The notes under the pieces are model-generated. The model did no database searches. It was not told where the DNA came from and was given only the letters and a program-made list of their open reading frames with translations. From contig MPNW01000303.1 of assembly GCA_011800805.1 (NCBI GenBank), positions 67,218 to 131,217 on the forward strand: a DNA stretch of 64,000 nucleotides, written 5' to 3'. Positions 34,201 through 50,700 of this stretch are shown here, one piece after another. Position 1 is the stretch's first letter, and every line of letters starts with the position of its first letter. The stretch is from Hirudo medicinalis (taxonomy: Eukaryota; Annelida; Clitellata; Hirudinida; Hirudinidae). Position numbers and translations under genes: made by a program.

Positions 34201-34677
34201 TGCTATGGAGTTACAATATCTATGGAGTTACAATATCTATGGAGTTGCAATATCTATGGAGTTACAATATCTATGGAGTTACAATATCTATGGAATTACA
34301 ACATCTATGGAGTTACAATATCTATGGAGTTACAATATCTATGGAGTTGCAATATCTATGGAGTTGCAATATCTATGGAGTTACAATATCTATGGAGTTA
34401 CAATATCTATGGAGTTACAACATCTATGGAGTTGCAATATCTATGGAGTTGCAATATCTATGGAGTTACAACATCTATGGAATTACAATATCTATGGAGT
34501 TACAATATCTATGGAATTACTACATCTATGGAGTTACAATATCTATGGAGTTACAATATCTATGGAGTTACAACATCTATGGAATTACTACATCTATGGA
34601 GTTACAATATCTATGGAGTTACAATATCTATGGAGTTACAACATCTATGGAGTTACAATATCTATGGAGTTGCAATG
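34201..34677 (+). repeat. 17-bp minisatellite, about 28 units
   Basis: Unit GGAGTTACAATATCTAT with single-base variants (GTTGCAAT, CAACATC, GGAATTAC). The unit has no stop codon in any plus-strand frame and 17 is not a multiple of three, so all three frames stay open for 160-230 codons. These frames are not genes. Confidence 0.95.
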
Positions 34678-34738
34678 TTGATGGAATAAAAATTAAGGGG
34701 GAAATAACAAAAAATAAACACCAAGTCGTAAATAAAAA

Positions 34739-34866
34739 NTATGGAGTTACAATATCTATGGAGTTACAACATCTATGGAGTTACAATATCTATGGAGTTG
34801 CAATGTTGATGGAATAAAAATTAAGGGGGAAATAACAAAAAATAAACACCAAGTCGTAAATAAAAA
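34739..34866 (+). repeat. Duplicated minisatellite edge next to a single N
   Basis: After the lone N at 34739, sequence repeats the preceding about 125 bp (end of the minisatellite plus the flank with AATAAACACCAAGTCGTAAA) almost exactly. A collapsed or misjoined assembly is the likeliest cause. Confidence 0.8.
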
Positions 34867-34980
34867 CTGAATCTTCGTGAATTGAAGAGAAATGTTCTCT
34901 TTTGAACACATTATGACATGCCGTGAACAAGTTATTGGTGACTCACTCTCCCATGGGCCATGTATTATTTATATCACCAT

Positions 34981-35014
34981 CACGTCATCATCATCATCAT
35001 CATCATCATCATCG

Positions 35015-35046
<32 letters not shown>

Positions 35047-35065
35047 GTCGTCGTCGTCGTCGTCG

Positions 35066-35096
<31 letters not shown>
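34981..35096. repeat. (ATC)n/(GTC)n microsatellite
   Basis: About 38 ATC triplets with a GTC block in the middle. Poly-Ser, poly-His and poly-Ile frames are artefacts. Confidence 0.95.
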
Positions 35097-35499
35097 AGGC
35101 ACACAATTCTTGCAAGTGTCAAGTTCCTACTTTCACATTATGCCAACCGTTCGACTATATTTAATCACGAGATTGTCAGTGATTTATAAAACCATCAATA
35201 GAACAATATATTTGTTTATGAATTGTAAATAGCAAAATATTACTATTAATTACATAAACAGTTATTATTAAAAATATTATCGGTAGTAGTTAATTATTAG
35301 CCCCATCAGGTTTAAGTGACATCCATCTGAGATAACAAACGGACGGCTGTAAATTACATTCCGTGCGACGAGACTTGAGTAGCATGTTGTTCCAATGTGG
35401 TTCATAACTCACAGCCAATGTAAGATGCAAGATCATATTCTGTCTTCGTGATTTATTTTTCCAGCAAATCAATCTCACCCTTTATTCTCTTTCATTCTA

Positions 35500-35600
35500 T
35501 CCATCCATCTGCCCGTCCATCCACCTATCCATTCATCCATCCATCCATCCATCCATCCATCCACCAATCCATTCATCCATCCATCCATCCATCCATGCAT
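35500..35600. repeat. (ATCC)n tetranucleotide repeat
   Basis: ATCC units with ATTC variants. A related (ATTC/ACTC/AATC)n array spans about 35890-36052. Confidence 0.9.
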
Positions 35601-35889
35601 CCACACTCCATTGGCACGCTCCATCAATCCACTAAAGGACTAAAAAGAAGATTCATATTTGAAACACACAGACACGCACACATCTGCACACCGTCACAAC
35701 GTGTAGCATCTCCACTTTCTCCTCACATTCTCCGGAGGAGATTTTTCCATGATTAAGAAAGAGAATCCCACGAAGGGATCATATCTTTGGTGCTGACTGT
35801 CATTATTATTTTTCTGTTATTAATAATAATTAATGAAATTTTTTTATTATCACCAATTATTTTAATTTTTAATTTCATTCGTACATCCT

Positions 35890-36052
35890 TTCATTCACTC
35901 ATTCAATCATTCACTCACTCGCTCACTCACTCAATCAATCAATCAATCAATCATTCATTCATTCACTCACTCACTCAATCATTCACTCACTCGCTCACTC
36001 AACCAATCAATCATTCACCCAATCATTCACTCAATCATTCACTCATTCATGC
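35890..36052. repeat. (CATT/CACT/CAAT)n tetranucleotide array
   Basis: Mixed CATT, CACT and CAAT units over about 160 bp, similar in type to the arrays at 1108-1222 and 35500-35600. Confidence 0.9.
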
Positions 36053-36989
36053 ATTCCTTGACAATCACTTTATGCAGTAAAATCTTCAACAACATTTTCA
36101 ACCTGATGAAGTTGTCTCCTTCTTTCAATGTAAACTCTCCTCCATGTTTCCTCACTTGTTGACTTGTTGAGTTTATTAAAATTTTATTTCAATCGATTCA
36201 ATCAACTTAATTGATTGAAATTTTGCTACGTCGTGTAACTACGCCTACGTGATCACCCTGAAATATGTGTCATCATTGGACTGTCCATCATTATCATTAT
36301 CATTGGGTCAGCAGGTCATCAACACTCCACGAACCACTTCACAGGGTCACTCAAGGATTCATCCGACAATGACACTCAACGATTCTTTTCCAATGAGGAG
36401 GAAGATGAGGATGAGGATGAGGATGAAGAAGAGGATGATGGGATGGTGAGAGTTGTTTGAAGGTCGATAGTGTTTCCGTTGCAAACACGGAAAGATTGAT
36501 CGTACTTACGGAGCGCTTAACTCATGAAGCCAAACATCCACTCTATTAGCCAGTCATCCTTCAATCCCATCTCTCCATCAGTCAGAAATTAATTCATTTT
36601 CCTACTCCTGTGAGCATTGGAAATTGCCTTCCATGTGAGAGGCAATGGGGAGTTATTAGAATGAATAACAACGTGGTATTACCTTTGCTCTGTCTTTGAC
36701 CGTAGCCCTGTCTTTCTTGGTCTGAATGAAATATTGATAAAATATTGAGAGCTGATTTATTGCAGTGTTTGATAAATGTTTTACTCAAATTACGATGATT
36801 TATTGTTTAATCCTTTATCTCTTTCAATTTGTTTGTTTTAAGTAGATTTTTCAATGGATTTTGCGCGGAATTCAGAATGTTTGATCAACAAAAACATAAA
36901 ATTTGAAAAATTCTATTGTCTTTTCCTATTCAATGTTCAGAATGTTATTCAGCAATACTTTCAAACGTAAATCCTAGAAAAACCTTGAG

Positions 36990-37100
36990 GAGATTATTAT
37001 ATTATTATTATTATTTATTTTTTATTTTTTATTATTATTATTTATTTTTTATTTTTTATTATTATTATTTATTTTTTATTTTTTATTATTATTATTATTG
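36990..37100. repeat. (ATT)n with higher-order TTATTTTTTATTTTTT units
   Basis: A unit of ATT triplets followed by TTTATTTTTTATTTTTT is repeated three times. Confidence 0.9.
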
Positions 37101-37237
37101 TGCCATTTAGGCGTTCAAAAAAAAAATGACTTCATGTCCAATGGATTGAAAATTGCTCGAAAGTTTATCCACAAAGAGACTACCTGCCATTCCAAGTTAA
37201 GCAGATGAAGATCATTTAAAAGAGGAATGTGATCATG

Positions 37238-37372
37238 ATGATAGTCTTCAATGATAATATTGATGATGACGATTATGATGATGATGATTATGATGATGAT
37301 GACGACGACGACGACGATGACGATGGCGATGGCGATGACGCTGACGATGACGATGACGATGATGATGCTGCT

Positions 37373-37403
<31 letters not shown>

Positions 37404-37408
37404 ATGAG
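37238..37408. repeat. (GAT/GAC/GCT)n microsatellite
   Basis: Trinucleotide tract dominated by GAT and GAC with a GCT block near 37367-37385. Confidence 0.9.
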
Positions 37409-37929
37409 TTGTGCAATCAGCTTATATCTTTTCAAATTAATGCACCACTCACAAGAGGAGGCGAAGATGAATGGATAGTTTGACGGATCAAAGAATGAAT
37501 TCAAAAACACAAAAACTGTACGTTTTGTTAGAAAATTGATATTCTACAAAATGCCATTTAACAAAAAAAATATATAGAAATAGAGAAAATATTTCCAGTA
37601 TTTCAAATTTTTTTTTACAAAATATGATTCCCATGTTAAAAGTTTGAGGACGACAGAGAAGTTTATTAATTCTGCCTCTCTCCTCCTTTATTTCCTTCCT
37701 TCCTTCCTTCCTTCTGAGGTCGAAACGCATGTCAGTTTATTGAGGAAAATACCACATCGTTGGAGGACGTGTTGTTAGGTTTTTATTGAACAAAACCTTT
37801 GCAACTAATAACAACTGCTTTGGAGAACGAGAGCTTGAAAGCAGAAGGTCACCGAGTGAAGGTGATTTAGTGGCTCATAAAAAAATTAAATTAAGCCGAA
37901 AATACGAGTGGCTGCATGAGTACTGCTAA

Positions 37930-38199
37930 AAAATTATATTATTATTATTATTGCTAATAAATTACTATTATTATTATTATTGCTAATAAATTACATTATT
38001 ATTGCTAATAAATTACATTACATTATTATTGCTAATATAATTATCATATTATTATTATTATTATTGCTAATACATTACTATTATTATTATTATTGCTAAT
38101 AAATTAATCATGCATTATTATTATTCATTATTACGTTCATAATAAATTACATTATTATTATTATTATTATTGCTAATAAATTACATTATTATTATTATT
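37930..38199. repeat. Tandem repeat of ATTATTATTGCTAATAAATTAC units
   Basis: About nine imperfect units of GCTAATAAATTAC joined by ATT triplets run straight into the N gap, so the gap probably results from this array. Confidence 0.9.
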
Positions 38200-39078
38200 N
38201 NNNNNNNNNNNNNNNNNNNNNNNNNNNNNNNNNNNNNNNNNNNNNNNNNNNNNNNNNNNNNNNNNNNNNNNNNNNNNNNNNNNNNNNNNNNNNNNNNNNN
38301 NNNNNNNNNNNNNNNNNNNNNNNNNNNNNNNNNNNNNNNNNNNNNNNNNNNNNNNNNNNNNNNNNNNNNNNNNNNNNNNNNNNNNNNNNNNNNNNNNNNN
38401 NNNNNNNNNNNNNNNNNNNNNNNNNNNNNNNNNNNNNNNNNNNNNNNNNNNNNNNNNNNNNNNNNNNNNNNNNNNNNNNNNNNNNNNNNNNNNNNNNNNN
38501 NNNNNNNNNNNNNNNNNNNNNNNNNNNNNNNNNNNNNNNNNNNNNNNNNNNNNNNNNNNNNNNNNNNNNNNNNNNNNNNNNNNNNNNNNNNNNNNNNNNN
38601 NNNNNNNNNNNNNNNNNNNNNNNNNNNNNNNNNNNNNNNNNNNNNNNNNNNNNNNNNNNNNNNNNNNNNNNNNNNNNNNNNNNNNNNNNNNNNNNNNNNN
38701 NNNNNNNNNNNNNNNNNNNNNNNNNNNNNNNNNNNNNNNNNNNNNNNNNNNNNNNNNNNNNNNNNNNNNNNNNNNNNNNNNNNNNNNNNNNNNNNNNNNN
38801 NNNNNNNNNNNNNNNNNNNNNNNNNNNNNNNNNNNNNNNNNNNNNNNNNNNNNNNNNNNNNNNNNNNNNNNNNNNNNNNNNNNNNNNNNNNNNNNNNNNN
38901 NNNNNNNNNNNNNNNNNNNNNNNNNNNNNNNNNNNNNNNNNNNNNNNNNNNNNNNNNNNNNNNNNNNNNNNNNNNNNNNNNNNNNNNNNNNNNNNNNNNN
39001 NNNNNNNNNNNNNNNNNNNNNNNNNNNNNNNNNNNNNNNNNNNNNNNNNNNNNNNNNNNNNNNNNNNNNNNNNNNNNN
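38200..39078. other. Assembly gap (N)
   Basis: A run of 879 N. Open frames drawn through it are meaningless. Confidence 1.
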
Positions 39079-39285
39079 ATGTTTGTAAATGTGTTTATGA
39101 TGGTGATGATGGTGGTGGTGGGGGTGGGGGTGGTGGTGGTGGTGATGAGGATGATGAGGATGATGATGACGACAACGATGATGAAGATGAGGGTGATGAT
39201 GATTATAACGATGACGACGATGATGAACGTGAGAGTGATGTTGACGATGATGATCGTGCTATTGTTGATGGTGGTGGTGGCAATC
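39079..39285. repeat. (GGT/GAT)n microsatellite at gap edge
   Basis: GTG, GAT and GAC triplets directly after the N gap. Confidence 0.9.
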
Positions 39286-40177
39286 AAGTTTTAAAACCTT
39301 GGAGGGAAGGAGGGATCGAACCTGGAGCATGATCAACTGACAGCATCACTAAGGAAGTTTGATTTCTGAACAAAGACACTTCACTGGGGAGCGTTTGTTG
39401 CTGCGGCATTCGGCGGAGGCCGTGACGCGGGAGAATTGATGGATCGGCTTCCATTGGCTCATTCGGTGCACATTTCTCCATTGTGATCGCCTCATAATCA
39501 TCCGATCATTTGAATGCGCCATGAAATGAACGCAGCTGCCCTGCTGATGATGGTTTGTCATTTATTTTGGAAATAAATGTTTTGCTGAAGGTTCGTGAAA
39601 TAGAGAGAATATCTAGCATACAGAAAATTTCCCAATATTCTGAAGTTGAATACTGCTTGTTTCATTTTACATTTCCTCTGAAATGTCTAAATTAATCGGG
39701 GAAGATCAAGTCGAACTCTAAGCAGGAATTTAATTATGGAAGCTTGGGAAAACCCTGATGGGATAATTATAGAAGACCGTCTGATGTGAGTTTGCTCAGG
39801 AAATTTTTTTACTTCAATTAACTTTGACGATGAAGATGAAGAATCTGTTTTGAAGGCGAAATTAAATTAAATCAAAACCTTAAATTTTCAATTAAGTATT
39901 TCTTTCGATTAGCTTCCACTCCAATATCTTTCGTAAATACATATTTTATCAAAACCTAAGTAATATTATAATATATTTAAATTTGAACGTAAATAAAATT
40001 ACATGACATTTTGAAAATATTATCGAATTCATTGAATATTAATCTCCATTTTTGTAAACCATTACATTATGACCAGCTAATTATTTTAAAGTTAGCTTAA
40101 TACTTGTTAATGTAGTAAAACAAATTATGACCTTGCAATAAAATATACATTTTTTTAGTTGAATCCAGATCCCGAAA

Positions 40178-41651
40178 TTACATAAATAACCAATTGACTT
40201 CAAACCGCGAACCTGGCAGACGTCTGAGGATGCATTGTAACTCCGCAGGGGAATCACGCGGCCGAAAGTAACCGAGTGGAATCATAAAAACATGGCGTCC
40301 GTGTACTTGGATTTTTATTGCCTCATCAACTCCACGACCCCAGATGATCGATTCCAGGATGGAAAGACTGATCCAGTTGCTCGAGATCTTCAGAGGAAAA
40401 GTTGAGAAAAGGATGAGATGAAAAAAAATAAACATGAGATGTTAATTCTCGGAGTGACATCTTTTAAGCAATTATTAAATATAATTAACCAAACGAACAA
40501 TTGTTAGTCATTTCATTAAGCAATGATAATCTTTCAATTAATTTTGAAGCTGCAACTGATTGAAATTGAATGCATATTAAAGAACCTGCCGTTTGAAGAA
40601 GAACCAATCAAAACTTTGATATTTGAAATTCGTCAAACAACAATCACATTCTCAGTTCATTCTTGGAGTGGCACAGAACTGGTATTTAATGTAACTTATT
40701 GTTTTGATTTCTGTATTATTTCGACAACACGTCCTGTAATATCTTGCATCCCATATTTTTATATCTTTGTAGCTTTGTGATGAGTAATGGAGTCAGAGCC
40801 ATTACAAAGCTAACTGAACTCCATTGGCTCCATTGGATGAATCCTTCCTGCGATGACAGACTGCCAGTTACAGGCGAGTGAGGATGAGAAGATGAACATT
40901 ATTTGTGGCTGAGGTGATCATCTGTCTAAACACCTGCCATTTTTTATTATTACAACGATGAAAGCATTGCAAAGATTGTGTAACGATGCGGTCCAGATTG
41001 GGTTGCTCACACGTCGAATTGCGACTGTTGCCTTCATTCTCGCAAATGATCACAAATAAAGCTCTCAAAGTACATTAGCCTCATAACTTCATTCATTAGG
41101 TAATGAAGATAACACATTTCGTTATACATTTTTAAATAAAATCCCCAATAAATTTTAAAAACTAATTTACATATCGATATTAGAAAAGATATCGAATATC
41201 GATAAATATCGAAAAAAAATATCGCAGGAACGTAACCATTTTGAGTTGACTCGCAAGTGACTTTATCGGAGGTATGAAAGGTTGATACTGTGATTATTTT
41301 TTAGTGAACAAGAACAAATTAAATGAACCAATGGTGGCTCGTTCGGTGCATTCTGTAAATAATTAATAATAATTATACGTCAATTAAACTTATGATGCTA
41401 ATTTATAAGTCAATGAATGAATGAGTTTTAAATATTCTTCCATACTTTCAATCTTTCACTTCCACATGAGGAAATCCAGGAATGGTAATGTTCGAGATGA
41501 AATCTTCAAAAGAAAAGCCGTCCAGTTTAATATTAGATTTGGATACACGGAGGTAACCTGATCCTGACAACTTTTTTAACTTTTCCAGGACCAAATTGAA
41601 CTGACTTGGTTGCTTAGAAAGCAATGGAAATGTAGCTATTGAGGTCCTCAA
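40178..41651 (-). other. Unidentified coding-like segments (possible exons)
   Basis: Three minus-strand frames look more protein-like than their surroundings: 41651-41448 (SIATFPLLSKQPSQFNLVLE, ISNITIPGFPHVEVKD), about 41050-40937 (VIICENEGNSRNSTCEQPN, LQCFHRCNNKKWQVF, with a possible donor after TGGCAG) and about 40400-40178 (ILESIIWGRGVDEAIKIQVH, VFMIPLGYFRPRDSP). On the plus strand 40550-40680 also reads well (IECILKNLPFEEEPIKTLIF). I cannot join them in phase and do not recognise the family. The middle piece has a faint resemblance to CENP-N around W-x-V-F, too weak to name it. Confidence 0.3.
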
Positions 41652-41823
41652 AACTTTGGATATAAATAAATATCAGGTATAGCTACGATGAAGAAGATTT
41701 AAGGGCTGTATAATAATAATATTCAATTTAACAATTATTTTATTGATTTTCAAAATAAAATAGTCACAAATTCAAAATGTTACAAAGTACAAATTAAAAA
41801 TTGTGAAACAAAACATATTTTAA

Positions 41824-41957
41824 GTGGGGGGTTTCATTTTTTTGACGTAATTTGACGTATGATAGGGGGTCTCTAGAAGTTTGACAGTTGTTGACAAGGG
41901 AGGAGAGGGGGTCAAAAATTACATTAAATTTGTTGACATAATTAATGAACGACCCCT
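41824..41957. repeat. Probable interspersed repeat fragment
   Basis: Contains GTGGGGGGTTTCA, a repeated TTTGACGTA, AGGGGGTCAAAAATTACAT and TGAACGACCCCTT. This combination resembles terminal sequences of interspersed repeats common in invertebrate genomes (from memory, family not named). No coding frame. Confidence 0.35.
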
Positions 41958-42525
41958 TGGTAAGTCATAATTATTAAAGATAAAGCTTGCAAATGAAATA
42001 AATAATATATTTTTGTGTAAGAATTATATTAATGATATAAAAATTAAATTTTTACAAGGTAATAATCTAATATATTAGTAATTTATTTTAAAGTTTTTTA
42101 CCGTAATTGTCTACCTGTTTCGAGATGAAATTTTAGTACTGTTATCGCGGTAAGCAGTTTAGATTTTAAGTTGTTTAATTATTTACATTTGAACTTGAAA
42201 TAAATTATCTAATTGAAATCTTGAAATATTGAAATCTAATCATAAATCGAATATTTTAATAAAAAATATTAGTACGATGACACTTCGACAACAAATTATA
42301 TTTAGGCAAATTTAACCAAATCAAATCTTATCAAAATTTTTTAAAAAAGTAATTCAACCACCTAATTGCAGCCCAACTTCTATTCATTTGTGAGGAGTCT
42401 ACACGTTGTTGTATGTTTATTAGAGGTTCCTGTTATTGGTGACTAAGTCTGGTATCGGGCGGTCTTGTTTCTATGTGAAAGTTCTCCAATTTGTAATTTG
42501 AGTAGTTCTTTTCCTAAAGTTCAAC

Positions 42526-47737
<5,212 letters not shown>

Positions 47738-50700
47738 AATCTAAGAGGAAGAGGATGAGTAAGGGGGAGTTTGTAGTTGGAACACAGTTTGTGCAATGGC
47801 AATTGCCCTTTTGGATCCCTTGTGCTATAATTGCCAATATGCTGTCATCATTATAAACATAGAAAAACATTTGTGTGAATGCCACTATCTTTGTTATGAT
47901 CATAAATGTTATTATTATTGTCATTATTGTTTTTGTGACTTATTATTATTATTAATATTGTTATTATTATTATTATTTCTGTAACGAGGTTGTTATAATC
48001 TTTACTGCCTCGAATCAGGTCCCTTTTAAAACTTTGTTAACAGTTTCTCCAGGTTTTGTTGCTGTAAAATATTATGAAGATTAGTTGTATCAAGTTCTGT
48101 TGTTTGAGGTTGGGTTGATCCAACTGACAGATCATGGAGATTTTACTCTCTTCCATGGCATTGCAATGTAGTTCTTACATGGCCGTATTTCATTTGCGGC
48201 CTTAGATTTTGCCCGGAAGACAGTTGAGTTGCATATTTCATGTTCCTCTTGGAAATGACATATTGTTTTAATTGCAATTTAATGACTTTCTTTATCAACT
48301 TTCTCATAAATTACTTGACTGTTTGGCTTTGTTCCCATTGTGAAGGCATCTTGTTATTAAAATTGTTAATTTAAGATTTGAATTAATTATTTACAAATTA
48401 TAAATATTAAAGAGATGTTTGGCTTAATTGATCATGAACTTCCTTTGTTGTGATTGATGATGGCATCTGGCTTCAACTTATTTTCCGTTTTTAATGCCGT
48501 TTTCATTGTATTTTTATTCGGTTAATTTTTTTTTTGCAAATGGTTTTTATTTCCCATGGTTGATTAATCAGTAAAGGTTTGTTTAAAAAAACTTTGAATC
48601 TTATTATCAGTTAGATCTTTTAAATAAAAAAAGATTAAGAAGCATTCCTAAAGTGGATGATAATGTATAGTATTAACGCACATCAGTGGCACTTGGATTT
48701 ACTGACAACGCAATTATAATTCTGTGGATGTGTAAATGACAAATCTGAAAATAACGGAATAATTGAACACTCGGGAAGTTTGGGGAGGCGCCAGCGGATT
48801 AGGTTGGTCTCTTTTTTTTTTTAAACCGATGCGACAGGATTATAAATTTGACAATTATTATGCTCTAAACTTGAAACGAGTTAGAAAACATTAATTTCAA
48901 CTTAATCAATCATACAACTAAAACCTAACTCATTTAATAAATCAAAAACGTTAAAATCGCCATGTTATGTTTAATTGAAAACAATTTTAGTAGAGTTATC
49001 TGAAATGCAATGTATGACACGCATTGCCCATCGCCTGCCATATTTTTGTATTTTTAGCAGCGAAAATACAGATCTTCTGGCTGTCGGCGCTGTGGCAATG
49101 TTGTTGGTGCTGCATCGCTGAGTTTCTATTGCTTGAAAATAGTTCATAAAAGTTGTTTGTTAAGCAGTAATTTGCTCTGAATCGTAATTAATCTTTTAAT
49201 GGACTCATGAACCATTTAGAGATTGAGTAACTCTTACTCAACCAATCTTCATTTAGTCAGATAACCACAGATTTTGAATTTGTTTCGATGCGAGGTTAGC
49301 CAGATAGCACATGTGAGTTTTACAAATTTCTCTTTCTATGTTGGCATGCTACTTTTGTCGTGTAATTTCGTTGCTTTCCTCTTAATTTTTCAATGTATTT
49401 TGTTTAACTGATCTGATCGTTCAAATAAATTCACCAAGTAGTGTTTATTTTTTTTTCACGTGTTAATAGTACTAAATGGGAATATCTATAAACCAATAGA
49501 TTTTTCGATAACTTCAGGAATTTTAAAAGTTGTATGACTGAACATTTCAGTAAATTGCCCTGCTTTAATTCTTTCTTTTTTCTGTTATTGTTAATTGTTT
49601 GCAGAGCTCAAACATAATTGCTCATCCAATCTGTTGCATATTTTATAATGACAGACAGGAATGACAATTAACCAGTCATCAACGTGTTAAGTACTTAGTC
49701 AACTAATTGCTGCTTTCAGTGAGACTAATAGGCTATTGTATCAGATGATTTCAGGTCATTATAAACTTTGCATCCCATCTAAGTATTGTTTGGCTTTCCT
49801 TGATCCATTCATTAAATCATGCATTATTTGTTATGTGTTGGCTTTTTGATTGCTGCTGAAAAACAGCCTTAAGATATTGAGTGATGAGATGGCTTTTGAA
49901 TTATCTACATGGATTTATTTATTCCAAGCTAAGTGGATTTTATTGTAGTAGTTTTGCTTTAATGAAATATGAGGTTCAATTTTACTCCACATGTTCACCA
50001 TTCATTCTCACAGATTAACTCGAGACCTCGGTTCGAAATTATGATTGCTCTCCTTAATTACAGGGACACCACTTAATCTGGACTTCAGAAAACATCTGCT
50101 GTCAACTGTTGTGACATTCGTTTTTATTATTAAAAATTTATCCTACGACTTCCCGAGCGGGGAGAGCATCGGTTGCCATCGAGAATATAAATTTAGTGAG
50201 AAGTAAATAAGACATGTCCTACTCACGCTACCGGGTCGTCCGTCCCATTTAGGGGATGAGAAGCAATCGGCATTACTAATTGCTTTATGGGAAACATGGC
50301 ATAAACATAGAGAACAAAGGACTCCATTTTGCTGACAGGAAGAACGCCGCTTGATTGATTGACTTTGTCGTTTAAGCCGGTGCGGACGCGTCGGCTCGTT
50401 ATTTTCATTAAGGTCATCATAATTGGAGCCAGGATGAACCGGTATCTGTTTGCGTATCTTCTACCAGGTTCAATTAAAACTGACCCGTTGATTGACAACG
50501 CTCTGGATGACGTTGTTTGTGGCTCGTGCGTGATTCTCTGGTGAACGTCTTCTGCGATGATGTAGGTGGAGCAGATGGAGGATGTAAAGCCGGGGTGGAT
50601 TGGCGGGTGTAGATGCGATAGTGATGGAATCAAGAACTAAAGCTGGCTTGAGCGGTGAAAAGACAATGCACCCGCGCATGAATGATTCGCTACGTTGATA

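Noticed and set aside
34201..34677. CRISPR-like regular repeat
   Set aside because: Units are directly adjacent without unique spacers, and the window is eukaryotic.
34125..34817. Three overlapping long plus-strand frames of 166-230 codons
   Set aside because: They are the 17-bp minisatellite read in three frames; one passes through an N. No domain, start context or splice sites.
38170..39294. Frames of about 370 codons on both strands
   Set aside because: They consist mainly of the N gap and flanking microsatellites.
39290..39360. Possible tRNA or SINE box B (GGTTCGATCC on the minus strand)
   Set aside because: The T-arm stem does not pair well and neither an anticodon arm nor an acceptor stem can be drawn.
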